A stretch of 11,017 bases of DNA from an uncultured Bacteroidales bacterium (GCA_937885465.1 CAKZZM010000185.1:1-11017); one strand, 5' to 3'. Positions 1 through 7,799 are shown, counted from the stretch's first letter. The notes: generated by a model not told the origin, from the sequence alone. A program made the numbers and translations.

Positions 1-54
1 AGAACGTTCGGAGACGTTCTCCACTACCAGAACGTTCGGAGACGTTCTCCACTA
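1..54 (-). repeat. Two copies of the dispersed palindromic repeat, minus orientation
   Basis: Two identical 26-base copies lie at 1-26 and 29-54, separated by CC. Each contains the reverse complement of the 18-base core GAACGTCTCCGAACGTTC (cores at 2-19 and 30-47) and ends in CCACTA. Each copy can fold by itself: AGAACGT pairs with ACGTTCT around a 6-base loop. The pair lies just downstream of glnS on the minus strand and may continue beyond the window edge. The same core recurs at many intergenic places in this window. Confidence 0.9.
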
Positions 55-103
55 TTTTTGACTTTTGACTTTGAGCGTAGCGGTCTTTCGACTATCTACC
101 TTT
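55..103. repeat. Short T-rich period-7 repeat tract
   Basis: Imperfect 7-base units (GACTTTT, then GACTTTG) start near position 60, followed by T-rich sequence up to the glnS stop codon. A similar period-7 tract (ACTTTCA) sits at 4917-4950, next to the stop codon of the ZIP transporter gene. No gene or clear terminator hairpin is seen. Confidence 0.45.
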
Positions 104-1771
104 TTACTTCGTTCCTTTAAGTGATGTCGTTCGGTTGAAGATGAGGTGTTCGGCTGTGCTATCATCGTCAACCACGAAATATCCTTGCTTGAGGAACTGG
201 AAATGGTCTTGCGTTTCTGCCTTGGCAAGCGATGGTTCCACTTTTGCTGTTATCACTTTCAGCGAATCGGGGTTGAGCAGTTCGCGGAAGTCTCTCTCGT
301 CAGCCGACGGGTTTTCTACTGCAAAGAGACGATCATAGAGTCTCACCTCAGCATCGAGGGCTGCCTCGTACTCTACCCAGTTGATTGTCGCCTTTGTCTT
401 GCGTGTTCCGCCTTCTGTTCCCGACTTGGTGTCGGGGTCGTAGGTGGCAAAAACGGTGGTTATATTACCCTCTGCATCCTTCTCGCAACCTGTTGCCTGC
501 ACAATATATGCGCTCTTGAGTCGCACCTCACGTCCCATTGGCGACAAGCGATAGAAGTTCTTATCTCCCTCTTCTTGGAAATCGCCACGCTCTATCCATA
601 ACTCTTTCCCGAAAGGCATAACCCGCGTTCCGAGTTCTGATTTGCCGTCGATATTCTCGGCAATAATATTCTCTTTCTGCCCGTTCGGATAGTTTGTAAT
701 AACAAGTTTAACGGGGTCGAAGATAGCACATACTCTCGGCACTTTCTCTTTCAGTTCTTCTCTCACAGTATGTTCAAGTAGTCCTAAATCGATAGTACCT
801 TCTACTTTAGTATAGCCAATCTTGTCGATGAAAGCACGAATAGCCTCGGCGGTATAACCTCTTCTGCGTAGCCCGCACACCGTCGGCATACGCGGGTCAT
901 CCCAACCTGCCACAAGACCTTCCTGCACAAGTTGAAGCATCTTGCGCTTTGACATGACAGTATAGGTTATATTCAAGCGGTTGAACTCATACTGATGCGG
1001 ACGATAGTCCCTGCCGTATGGTGATAATCCTAAGAACTTATCCCCTGAGAATTGGTCTATAAACCAATCATATAGCGGGCGATGCACAACAAACTCCAGC
1101 GTGCAAATAGAATGTGTTACACCCTCGAAATAGTCGCTCTGACCATGCGCAAAGTCGTACATCGGATATACATTCCACTTGCGACCGGTGCGGTGATGCG
1201 GATGATTGGTGATGATACGATAGATAATAGGGTCGCGGAAGTGCATATTAGGGTTAGCCATATCAATCTTCGCCCTCAAAACCATCTTGCCGTCAGGTAT
1301 CTCACCCGCCTGCATCGCCTCGAACAAACGCAAGTTTTCTTCGATAGGACGATCGCGGTAAGGCGAGGGCTTACCCGGCTCCGTCGGTGTCCCCTTCTGC
1401 TCGGCAATCTGCTCGGCAGTCTGCTCGTCAACATAGGCTAAACCGTCTTTTATAAAACGAATAGCAAGATTGTAGAGTTGCTCGAAATAATCTGACGCAT
1501 AGAACACCTTACCCCAGCGGAAACCGAGCCAAGAGATATCGTGCATAATGCTGTCAACATACTCCACATCCTCTTTCACGGGATTGGTGTCATCAAAACG
1601 CAGATTGCACACTCCGCCGTACTTCTCAGCAATACCGAAGTCCATACATATAGCCTTTACATGACCTATATGCAGATAGCCGTTCGGCTCAGGCGGGAAA
1701 CGAGTCTGTATGCGTGAATCATTCTTCTTCTCTTGGATGTCTTTCTCTACAATTTCTTCAATAAAATTCAT
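104..1771 (-). CDS. glnS: Glutaminyl-tRNA synthetase
   Basis: This cytosolic class I aminoacyl-tRNA synthetase charges tRNA-Gln with glutamine using ATP. The 555-aa length is close to the usual size for bacterial GlnRS. The class I signature HIGH is at residues 34-37 inside RFPPEPNGYLHIGH, and the KMSKS-type loop is MSKRK at 273-277. The FDDTNP segment at residues 59-64 is typical of the glutaminyl/glutamyl family, and the tail after about residue 340 corresponds to the beta-barrel anticodon-binding region. The start at 1771 gives a normal N-terminus. The gene lies 42 bases downstream of the 641-aa secreted-protein gene on the same strand. No TAnnTTTG promoter is seen in that gap, which contains an imperfect 14-base duplication (AAACATTAGATATT and AAACATTAAATATG), so cotranscription is possible although the functions are unrelated. 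No frameshift or missing motif is seen. Confidence 0.97.
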   Translation of the reverse strand: MNFIEEIVEKDIQEKKNDSRIQTRFPPEPNGYLHIGHVKAICMDFGIAEKYGGVCNLRFDDTNPVKEDVEYVDSIMHDISWLGFRWGKVFYASDYFEQLYNLAIRFIKDGLAYVDEQTAEQIAEQKGTPTEPGKPSPYRDRPIEENLRLFEAMQAGEIPDGKMVLRAKIDMANPNMHFRDPIIYRIITNHPHHRTGRKWNVYPMYDFAHGQSDYFEGVTHSICTLEFVVHRPLYDWFIDQFSGDKFLGLSPYGRDYRPHQYEFNRLNITYTVMSKRKMLQLVQEGLVAGWDDPRMPTVCGLRRRGYTAEAIRAFIDKIGYTKVEGTIDLGLLEHTVREELKEKVPRVCAIFDPVKLVITNYPNGQKENIIAENIDGKSELGTRVMPFGKELWIERGDFQEEGDKNFYRLSPMGREVRLKSAYIVQATGCEKDAEGNITTVFATYDPDTKSGTEGGTRKTKATINWVEYEAALDAEVRLYDRLFAVENPSADERDFRELLNPDSLKVITAKVEPSLAKAETQDHFQFLKQGYFVVDDDSTAEHLIFNRTTSLKGTK

Positions 1772-1813
1772 AACCTAAATGAAACATTAGATATTAAACA
1801 TTAAATATGCGCT

Positions 1814-3739
1814 TTATCTTACTATCCGCACTGTTCCCGTCTTACCTTTCAACACATACTCCACTCCGCAAATCGGGGTGTAAGTGTGTGGCAAGTCGGA
1901 AGGTGATTGGTGCCACTCGTCAACAAGATGCCCGTTCCCGTCATATAGTTTCAAGTCTTGTTCAACCGTAACATAAAACTTAAGGTCAAGGTCGGAACAG
2001 TCACAATATGCCGTTGCTCCTCTTGCGACAATATCCTCTTGCGACAACGGCACGAGAACTCCGTCCGGTACCGGCTCCTGTTCGGGGTCTGTCGGATCGG
2101 GGTCTGTCGGATCAGGGTCATCCGGTTCGGGGTCAAGCACTACCTTGCTCGTTCGGAAGGTGGCGGTGCCGTTAGCATCAGGATTAAGGCGTACGTAGAG
2201 ATAACCATCGCGCGATGCAGCCTTACTCTCCCATGTGGCTGTTGTATTGCCCGCAAAATAGTCGCTCCCGCCGGCAGGCACAGTCAGTACCCTGCCGTTG
2301 ACAAAAGCATTATTCGGGTTAAGCGGGAAATCGCAAGTGTCGCCGATATACAGCGGTAGGGTAGAAGTACTTGTCCACGAAACGCTCAGCGTATCACCGC
2401 CGAAGTCATCATAATGAATACGATAGATAGTACTGCTCGATTTGCGTATAACATCAAACGGCACATCCATAAAGATGCGCGTCGAACGATCCTCGCAGTT
2501 CGTTGTGCTCCATAGTGACGGCGTGAGTGTTGTCCCCGCCGCACAGCGGAAACGAACATAGACATATTTATTTGCCGTCTTACTTAGCAGCGTCGTCATC
2601 TCTTTTTTCGTCAGACAAAGTGTTCTGCCACTCTCTTCAACATCAAAGCCAAACACGCCCAGCACCTTCGGGTCAGAGGTTGAGAAAGAGGCGTGAGATG
2701 TGGTAGAAACTGCCATTTGCATTGAGTGAGCAGCTGTGGAGGTAAACGTTGTTGATTCAAGCCAATCTTCCGACTTAATATAGAAAACCTTATTCGTGTC
2801 ATTTGGCGACAACACCTCCGCCTTATCATACTCCAACGGGAATGTACCTTCGTCAAACGGCGGAATATTCTCCACCTTAAGCAGTCCGGCACCCGTTGTC
2901 TGCATACGAACATAGAACAAACCATCGAAATCCTTTCCGTTAAGACCGCTCTTCACATTGTCAATCGTCTTGTTTATCTCGTCCATACTCAAACGAAGAG
3001 TATCAAGCGAGGCTACATCATACACCTCCCAGAAGTTAGGATCTTTCTGCGACAGGTAGTAGTTACAATCGTTGTACCCCATCCATATTCTCAAGTTTTG
3101 CTTGCCGTTCCAGACGAAGCGGATACTATCATTTTTCCACTCAGAATAAGGGAATATATAAACCTTATCGGTATCGTTAGGCGCGATAGGCAATTCCTCG
3201 CCGAGAGATACGCGATGAGAGTGCTCATCGCAGTTACGGAATAAGGTGTCGGGCAAAAACGATACACTGCCACCTTCTCCAAAAGTAACCTTTACGAAAG
3301 CCTGAATATCATGATATATACCTAAAATAGAAAAAGCATCGCGGTAATTCCTGCCAATGGAGATGCTATATATCTTCTGCCCGTTCTCTATGACTGAATC
3401 AAAATCTAACGGCTTCGGCATCTCCGTAGTAAGCGATACGTCGCCTGAGTCGTCCCCGTTGAAGAACTTATTCAAAATAGAATCTTGATCATACACGTGA
3501 TCCGCGCGGCAAGTGAAGTCCAGCAACGCCACCGGTGTCTTGGTGGTTGTGGAATTGACAGGCGCGAACTTAACGGTCAACGGCAAATCGTATGTCCACG
3601 CCGAGAACCAATAAGTACCGCCACTCGGCAGATTGGTATTAAATTCCGATGACACAACATACGCATTATCGCATGTCCCCTGTGCCTGAACCGCTGCAAC
3701 GCAGCATAATATAAGTAGTAAACTCAAAAATCTTTTCAT
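1814..3739 (-). CDS. Secreted multi-repeat protein with Asp/Pro linker and possible T9SS-type C-terminus
   Basis: No named family is recognised. The 641-aa product begins with a clear signal peptide (about residues 1-20; positive MKR start, Leu-rich core, VQA or QAQ cleavage site). The body shows several related beta-rich units of about 110-125 residues: NDTDKVYIFPYSEW begins near 188, NDTNKVFYIKSEDW near 313, and a weaker STIYRIHYDDF unit near 436. Each ends in a YVR element (276-278, 394-396, 515-517), and a more diverged unit probably precedes them at about 40-160. A hinge of repeated DP(D/T) residues covers about 536-559 and is encoded partly by two tandem 15-base copies at 2084-2113. The final 80 residues (LYDGNGHLV, then GVEYVLKGKTGTVRIVR) resemble the short type A C-terminal signals used by the type IX secretion system. 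It is probably a cell-surface or extracellular protein, possibly adhesive; this role is inference. Confidence 0.85.
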   Translation of the reverse strand: MKRFLSLLLILCCVAAVQAQGTCDNAYVVSSEFNTNLPSGGTYWFSAWTYDLPLTVKFAPVNSTTTKTPVALLDFTCRADHVYDQDSILNKFFNGDDSGDVSLTTEMPKPLDFDSVIENGQKIYSISIGRNYRDAFSILGIYHDIQAFVKVTFGEGGSVSFLPDTLFRNCDEHSHRVSLGEELPIAPNDTDKVYIFPYSEWKNDSIRFVWNGKQNLRIWMGYNDCNYYLSQKDPNFWEVYDVASLDTLRLSMDEINKTIDNVKSGLNGKDFDGLFYVRMQTTGAGLLKVENIPPFDEGTFPLEYDKAEVLSPNDTNKVFYIKSEDWLESTTFTSTAAHSMQMAVSTTSHASFSTSDPKVLGVFGFDVEESGRTLCLTKKEMTTLLSKTANKYVYVRFRCAAGTTLTPSLWSTTNCEDRSTRIFMDVPFDVIRKSSSTIYRIHYDDFGGDTLSVSWTSTSTLPLYIGDTCDFPLNPNNAFVNGRVLTVPAGGSDYFAGNTTATWESKAASRDGYLYVRLNPDANGTATFRTSKVVLDPEPDDPDPTDPDPTDPEQEPVPDGVLVPLSQEDIVARGATAYCDCSDLDLKFYVTVEQDLKLYDGNGHLVDEWHQSPSDLPHTYTPICGVEYVLKGKTGTVRIVR

Positions 3740-3745
3740 AACCTA

Positions 3746-3753
3746 CAAAGTTA
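3746..3753 (-). promoter_or_regulatory. Possible -7 box for the 641-aa secreted protein gene
   Basis: On the minus strand this reads TAACTTTG, matching TAnnTTTG. No convincing TTG is seen 19-20 bases upstream, so the promoter is weak. If used, transcription would start at or within a few bases of the ATG at 3739, giving an almost leaderless message. Confidence 0.35.
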
Positions 3754-3802
3754 CAAAAAAATATTTATACCACACAGATAAATCACAATTTTATTCGAAA
3801 AA

Positions 3803-3839
3803 ACAAAAAAAAGTTGCATAACCTAACGTTATGCAACTT
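3803..3839 (-). terminator. Intrinsic terminator downstream of the iron-sulfur subunit gene
   Basis: A perfect 12-bp stem (AAGTTGCATAAC at 3811-3822 and GTTATGCAACTT at 3828-3839) encloses a 5-base loop. Read on the minus strand, the stem is followed at once by a run of eight T including the stem end, then a further T-rich stretch. This is a classical rho-independent terminator for the minus-strand gene ending at 3909. It separates that gene from the secreted-protein gene starting at 3739. Confidence 0.85.
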
Positions 3840-3895
3840 ATAGTGGAGAACGTCTCCGAACGTTCATACAACGTTCGGAGACGTTCTCCACTATA
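3839..3895. repeat. Head-to-head pair of the dispersed repeat forming a 26-bp hairpin
   Basis: A plus-oriented copy (3841-3865, core 3848-3865) faces a minus-oriented copy (3870-3893) across the 5-base loop CATAC. The arms are perfectly complementary over 26 bp (3839-3864 with 3870-3895). The unit is bounded by TAGTG and CACTA. It lies between the stop of the iron-sulfur subunit gene and that gene's terminator, so it would form a very stable hairpin in the 3' untranslated RNA. Its outermost base overlaps the terminator stem. Confidence 0.93.
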
Positions 3896-3908
3896 TTATT
3901 TTCCACTT

Positions 3909-4664
3909 TTAATCTGAGAACTTAGCACCAAGGTATTCGCGGTTCAGCCGTGCAATGTTTGCAAGGCTAACCTGCTTCGGACATTCAGCGGCGCATGCTC
4001 CGGTATTGGTACAGTTGCCAAATCCGAGTTCGTCCATCTTTGCTACCATAGCCTTTGCTCTCTGCTTAGCCTCTACTCTACCTTGCGGAAGCAAAGCGAG
4101 TTGCGACACCTTAGCAGCAACGAAGAGCATAGCAGAACCGTTCTTACAAGCGGCAGCGCATGCTCCGCAACCTATGCAGGACGCGGCATCCATAGCCTCA
4201 TCAGCAGCGGGCTTCGGAATAGGGATAGCATTTGCATCTGGAACACCGCCTGTATTAACCGAGATAAAGCCGCCGGCAGCCATTATCTTATCATACGCCT
4301 TACGATCAACCATAAGGTCTTTGATTACCGGGAAAGCATGACTGCGCCAAGGCTCGATAGTTATCGTCTCACCATCATGGAACTTACGCATGTGAAGTTG
4401 GCACGTGGTGATTGCAGAGTCAGGACCATGAGGATGACCATTTACGTACAACGAACACATACCGCATATCCCCTCTCGACAATCGTGATCAAAAGCTATA
4501 GGATCTTTGTGCTCTGAGATAAGTTTCTCGTTGAGGATATCAAGCATCTCAAGAAAAGAAGCACCCTGAAATACATTATTCAACTCGTAGGTCTCAAAAT
4601 GACCCTGCGCCTTAGGACCTGCCTGCCTCCAAACGCGAAGTTTAACATTAATATTACTATCCAT
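3909..4664 (-). CDS. frdB: Succinate dehydrogenase/fumarate reductase iron-sulfur subunit
   Basis: This is the electron-transfer subunit that links the flavoprotein active site to the quinone-binding membrane anchor in complex II or fumarate reductase, at the cytoplasmic face of the inner membrane. At 251 aa it has the usual length. An N-terminal plant-ferredoxin-like domain carries the [2Fe-2S] cysteines C62, C67, C70 and C88. The C-terminal domain has CIGCGACAAAC (C163, C166, C169, C173) followed by C218, C224 and C228. By analogy with the family, C163/C166/C169/C228 hold the [4Fe-4S] centre and C173/C218/C224 the [3Fe-4S] centre. All ligands are present, so the protein looks functional. 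The flavoprotein and cytochrome b genes, which normally precede it in Bacteroidota, are not next to it: the upstream neighbour is a ZIP transporter. It has its own promoter and terminator. Sdh versus Frd direction cannot be told from this subunit. Confidence 0.95.
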   Translation of the reverse strand: MDSNINVKLRVWRQAGPKAQGHFETYELNNVFQGASFLEMLDILNEKLISEHKDPIAFDHDCREGICGMCSLYVNGHPHGPDSAITTCQLHMRKFHDGETITIEPWRSHAFPVIKDLMVDRKAYDKIMAAGGFISVNTGGVPDANAIPIPKPAADEAMDAASCIGCGACAAACKNGSAMLFVAAKVSQLALLPQGRVEAKQRAKAMVAKMDELGFGNCTNTGACAAECPKQVSLANIARLNREYLGAKFSD

Positions 4665-4683
4665 ATTGTTTATTGTAATTGTT

Positions 4684-4714
4684 CAAAGATAATTCACTTC
4701 TTCTATATAGCAAA
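4684..4714 (-). promoter_or_regulatory. Bacteroidota-type promoter for the iron-sulfur subunit gene
   Basis: Read on the minus strand, TTTG (4714-4711) is followed after 19 bases by TATCTTTG (4691-4684), a perfect TAnnTTTG box. Transcription should begin near 4677, giving a leader of only about 13 bases before the ATG at 4664. This supports independent transcription of the gene. Confidence 0.75.
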
Positions 4715-4734
4715 ATTGTTATTTGCTGCTTTCG

Positions 4735-4788
4735 TAGTAGTGAGGCACACCCATGCCTCGCGTGAAGCACAGGAGTGCTTCACTACTA
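4735..4788. repeat. Cloverleaf-like palindromic element
   Basis: Outer arms TAGTAGTGA (4735-4743) and TCACTACTA (4780-4788) are perfect complements. Inside are two smaller hairpins: GAGGCA with TGCCTC (4742-4747 with 4754-4759) and TGAAGCAC with GTGCTTCA (4763-4770 with 4775-4782). These compete with the outer arms for a few bases. Sequence differs from the 18-base-core family, but the element is likewise bounded by TAGTG (4738) and CACTA (4785). It looks like a non-autonomous intergenic repeat, though only one copy is in view. Confidence 0.65.
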
Positions 4789-4860
4789 TACAACTGCAAA
4801 GTTAGATATTTTTTTTTGAATGACAAAAAAAATCCCAAAAAAATTATAGGACACCGACTC

Positions 4861-4880
4861 ATCGCGCCTCAATGCGCGAT
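4861..4880 (-). terminator. Possible terminator hairpin downstream of the ZIP gene
   Basis: ATCGCGC (4861-4867) pairs with GCGCGAT (4874-4880) around a 6-base loop. On the minus strand a run of T appears only about 20 bases after the stem, which is farther than in a classical terminator. It is the only GC-rich hairpin between the ZIP stop codon and the next promoter. Confidence 0.35.
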
Positions 4881-4916
4881 TACGCAGTTGACTTTCTACT
4901 TTAGGGCTCTGCCCGC

Positions 4917-4950
4917 ACTTTCCACTTTCAACTTTCAACTTTCAACTTCC
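4917..4950. repeat. Period-7 short tandem repeat (ACTTTCA)
   Basis: Four consecutive 7-base units (ACTTTCC once, then ACTTTCA three times) and a partial fifth run up to the last base of the ZIP stop codon. Related period-7 T-rich sequence occurs downstream of glnS. It may be a slippage-prone tract. Confidence 0.8.
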
Positions 4951-5741
4951 TACCCCAACACCACGTCCATCACCATCATCAGTACAAAGCCGATTGCAAA
5001 ACCAATGGTAGAGAGGTTGGAGTGTGTACCTTGCGAGGCTTCAGGTATCAGTTCCTCTACCACCACATAGAGCATTGCACCTGCCGCGAAAGCAAGCATA
5101 TAGGGCAAGACCGGCGTAAGCCATGTAGCAAGAAGGATGACGAGCAGTCCGCCGATAGGTTCTACCACTCCGGATAGTGAACCGATGAGGAAGGATCGCC
5201 GGCGGCTGTTGCCGGCAGCACGCATCGGCATTGAGATAATCGCCCCTTCGGGGATATTCTGTATCGCTATACCGAGCGAGACGGCGATGGCTGCGCTCAT
5301 AGAGATACCTGCTACGCCTTCTTCTGCTCCGGCGAGGACTACGCCTACCGCCATTCCTTCGGGCAGGTTGTGAATCGTTACCGCGAGGGCAAGCATAGCG
5401 GTACGGGATAGTTTGGAGCGCAGACCTTCGGGCTTAGATGCACCTACATGCAAGTGCGGCGTGAGTTCATCTATTGCTAAGAGGAACAATATACCCAATA
5501 GAAAACCAACCGATGCCGGCATTACTGCCCATGCGCCTTTATCGGCTTCCGCCTCGATAGCGGGAATGAGCAGCGACCAGACACTCGCCGCCACCATCAC
5601 TCCCGAAGCAAATCCTAACAGGGCTTTCTGCAGACGATCAGGCATCTCCTTCTTCATAAAGAAAACAAACGCCGAGCCGAGCATCGTGCCTAAAAGCGGA
5701 ATAAATAGTCCGAGAATTATTGATAATTGATAATTGCTCAT
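4950..5741 (-). CDS. ZIP-family divalent metal transporter (GufA/ZIP11-like)
   Basis: A 263-aa inner-membrane protein with about eight predicted hydrophobic segments, probably importing zinc or other divalent cations. The hallmark ZIP motifs are visible: HNLPEG at residues 124-129 and QNIPEG at 161-166, with an E194-P195 pair and EELIPE at 229-234 in later helices. A short His-containing loop (PHLHVG, 95-100) comes before the metal-site helices. The reading frame is open to an ATG at 5798, but the promoter at 5768-5799 lies inside that extension and would start transcription near 5761. The ATG at 5739-5741 (MSNYQLS) is therefore chosen; it also gives a normal first membrane helix. The gene is divergent from the 606-aa secreted protein gene. 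No metal-responsive operator is recognised. Substrate specificity is not readable from the sequence. Confidence 0.93.
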   Translation of the reverse strand: MSNYQLSIILGLFIPLLGTMLGSAFVFFMKKEMPDRLQKALLGFASGVMVAASVWSLLIPAIEAEADKGAWAVMPASVGFLLGILFLLAIDELTPHLHVGASKPEGLRSKLSRTAMLALAVTIHNLPEGMAVGVVLAGAEEGVAGISMSAAIAVSLGIAIQNIPEGAIISMPMRAAGNSRRRSFLIGSLSGVVEPIGGLLVILLATWLTPVLPYMLAFAAGAMLYVVVEELIPEASQGTHSNLSTIGFAIGFVLMMVMDVVLG

Positions 5742-5767
5742 AGAGTGTAAATTTATTCTATCCGACA

Positions 5768-5799
5768 CAAAAGTACAACGAAAATTATACATATACAAA
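5768..5799 (-). promoter_or_regulatory. Bacteroidota-type promoter for the ZIP transporter gene
   Basis: On the minus strand TTTG (5799-5796) is followed after 20 bases by TACTTTTG (5775-5768), a perfect TAnnTTTG box. The predicted transcription start near 5761 lies about 20 bases before the ATG at 5741, which decides the start codon in favour of the shorter protein. Confidence 0.75.
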
Positions 5800-5838
5800 T
5801 AAAAAGCAGATTCTCATGCACTTTTTTCACTTACTCCC

Positions 5839-5869
5839 TTGCATATATAGTTTATTGTGAGTATCTTTG
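5839..5869 (+). promoter_or_regulatory. Bacteroidota-type promoter for the 606-aa secreted protein gene
   Basis: TTG at 5839-5841 is followed after 20 bases by TATCTTTG at 5862-5869, a perfect TAnnTTTG box. Transcription should start near 5876, leaving a leader of about 100 bases before the ATG at 5979. It is divergent from the ZIP promoter. Confidence 0.75.
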
Positions 5870-5916
5870 TAACTATGCTTGCAACTCCGCTCGAAATGGA
5901 GTGGCTTTCCCTAAAA

Positions 5917-5950
5917 AAACTGACTAATAAATGTCAATTATTATCAGTTT
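5917..5950 (+). other. Leader hairpin upstream of the 606-aa protein gene
   Basis: AAACTGA (5917-5923) pairs with TCAGTTT (5944-5950) and TAATAA (5925-5930) with TTATTA (5938-5943), with one bulged C and a 7-base loop. The stem has 13 bp and ends 28 bases before the start codon. It lies within the predicted transcript leader. It could stabilise the message or affect translation, but no known regulatory family is recognised. Confidence 0.5.
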
Positions 5951-5978
5951 CAATGTTTAACCCAAACACATTTTCCGT

Positions 5979-7799
5979 ATGAAAAAATCTATTTTACTTC
6001 TTTGTGCGTTTGTACTGGTATTAAGTGCAAACGCCATCCCGCAATCCAGAGTGTTGCATTCATTGAATGATGCACGAGATATTCGCGTTGAACGCGACCA
6101 CGGCAGACAGCGTGCTAAGCATTTCAAGGGTATTCAGCAGAAAAACAATGTGCTGAAAGCGCCGAAAGCGCAAAAAGAGACCTATGTCGTAAATGTAGGA
6201 AGTGTCGATTACGATGTTGAGTCGTCGTATGATTACGAGGCGGATGCATATTTGCCCGCAGTCAACTACAAGATTTTCAATGCCGACAGTAGCAAAGTGT
6301 TCAAGTTCTACATCCTATTGGAGGCTGGTATGACAGATGTAGAGTCCGGCAAGACCTATACCTTCGATGACATGAGTCAATGGTATTGCTACTGGGAGAA
6401 CCCGAATAGTCCCATGGAATCCGGCGATTTCACAGATGCTACTTTCACAAAGACCGTGGCTGCGGATGGTTCATATACTTTAGTGGCTTCGGCAACAGAT
6501 GATAATGGCGATATATACAATATCAATTATGCAGGTCAGCCATACGTTCCCCAAGTAATCGATGTCACTATCGGTGTCATTTATTCCTCCTATTATGCGG
6601 AGACTCATGAGGCATATTACCAACTGTTAGATGCAGACAACCAATATGCGTTCTATTTCGACATATATATAGACGAGGGATTGACTGATGTGGAGTCAGG
6701 CAAGACATACACCATAGCAGATATGTCTTCATATAGGACATACGGCTACCGTTATGTCGATTACAAAAATCTCGATTTTGCTTCGGCTTCATTTGTTAAG
6801 ACTGTGGCTGCGGATGGTTCGTTCACTATAACTGCATCGGTGACAACACCTAAGGGCGACACGTATAACCTCTCCTATTCGCAGGGTGCACCGACCATTC
6901 GTGAAGAAAGTCTCACGTTAGACGGCTTCTTTATGCAGGACGAATATTCGTGGCTGCTGAATGCGGCGGACGAAGATACTACCGTTTTTGTTTCGTTAGT
7001 GGTATATGACGCTTTCACTGAAGGCACATACACGGAAGCGGAATTAGATTCTTATTATACGTTTGTAATTCTCCTCGGAGCAGATACTACGTATTATAAT
7101 TTAGTCGAGGCATCGATAGCCGTTGCACCTGCGGGAGACAGCATATACACCGCTGTTGGTACTATGTTAGTTGCCAATGAGAAAGATCCGACCGACCAAG
7201 TGCTCTATACGCTCAATATAACCGCCCGGGAAGTGGCAGTTGATCCTGTTTCCGACTATGATGACATCTATCCCAAAGAAGCGGATGAAGACCTCAACCA
7301 AACATTTGCAATTTACGATGTGGATGATACCTATTTAGAGCAATACGGAAGCGTCTATGTAGAAGCAATCAATGAGGATTTGTATTATATCGTATTAGAT
7401 ATCATGCTGCCGGAAGGTGCCACAGAGTTGGCTGCCGGCGAGTACGATATTAATTACACCTACGGCTACCAAACCGTTTACTCCGGCTACTATTCCATTC
7501 TCTATGGCGAGGTTGTTCCATCACTGGCGGCATCGCTCATAGAGGAAGACGGAAAGTTATACTATGACAAGATTTGGTGGATTGTTTCGGGAACGGTAAC
7601 TATAGACGACAACTTGACCATTACTGTGGATGCTCTCAATTCACTCGGACGCGCCATCAACGTAGTTTTAAACCCCGGAGCAGAGGCAATTGAGAATGTA
7701 CACGGCGAGACCGTTGCCACAAAACGTATCGAGAACGGTCGTCTTGTGATAGAGAGAGCAGGTCGCCGCTATAATGCGCTCGGTACACACATTGAATAG
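5979..7799 (+). CDS. Secreted Tyr/Asp-rich repeat protein with Bacteroidales-type C-terminal tail
   Basis: No named family is recognised. The 606-aa product has a signal peptide (MKKSILLLCAFVLVLSANA, cleavage expected after residue 19) followed by a basic stretch (about 23-66). Two clearly homologous units follow at about 70-185 and 190-302, each carrying TDVESGKTYT (119-128, 236-245) and KTVAADGS (158-165, 274-281). The shared DNA (near 6450 and 6800) is still close to identical, pointing to a recent duplication. Two weaker units probably lie at about 308-418 and 440-570. The protein is very rich in Tyr and Asp. The last 30 residues (RIENGRLVIERAGRRYN, then a short LG tail) match the type of C-terminal tail seen on many secreted Bacteroidales proteins and read as a sorting signal. 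It is probably surface-exposed or extracellular; the ligand is unknown. It has its own promoter, leader hairpin and terminator. Confidence 0.85.
   Translation: MKKSILLLCAFVLVLSANAIPQSRVLHSLNDARDIRVERDHGRQRAKHFKGIQQKNNVLKAPKAQKETYVVNVGSVDYDVESSYDYEADAYLPAVNYKIFNADSSKVFKFYILLEAGMTDVESGKTYTFDDMSQWYCYWENPNSPMESGDFTDATFTKTVAADGSYTLVASATDDNGDIYNINYAGQPYVPQVIDVTIGVIYSSYYAETHEAYYQLLDADNQYAFYFDIYIDEGLTDVESGKTYTIADMSSYRTYGYRYVDYKNLDFASASFVKTVAADGSFTITASVTTPKGDTYNLSYSQGAPTIREESLTLDGFFMQDEYSWLLNAADEDTTVFVSLVVYDAFTEGTYTEAELDSYYTFVILLGADTTYYNLVEASIAVAPAGDSIYTAVGTMLVANEKDPTDQVLYTLNITAREVAVDPVSDYDDIYPKEADEDLNQTFAIYDVDDTYLEQYGSVYVEAINEDLYYIVLDIMLPEGATELAAGEYDINYTYGYQTVYSGYYSILYGEVVPSLAASLIEEDGKLYYDKIWWIVSGTVTIDDNLTITVDALNSLGRAINVVLNPGAEAIENVHGETVATKRIENGRLVIERAGRRYNALGTHIE

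Noticed and set aside
146..601. 151-codon plus-strand reading frame antisense to glnS
   Set aside because: It is a shadow of the conserved glnS coding sequence, like several other antisense frames over glnS, the iron-sulfur subunit gene and the ZIP gene.
5742..5798. N-terminal extension of the ZIP transporter from the ATG at 5798
   Set aside because: A well-formed promoter at 5768-5799 lies inside it, so the extension would not be transcribed from that promoter.
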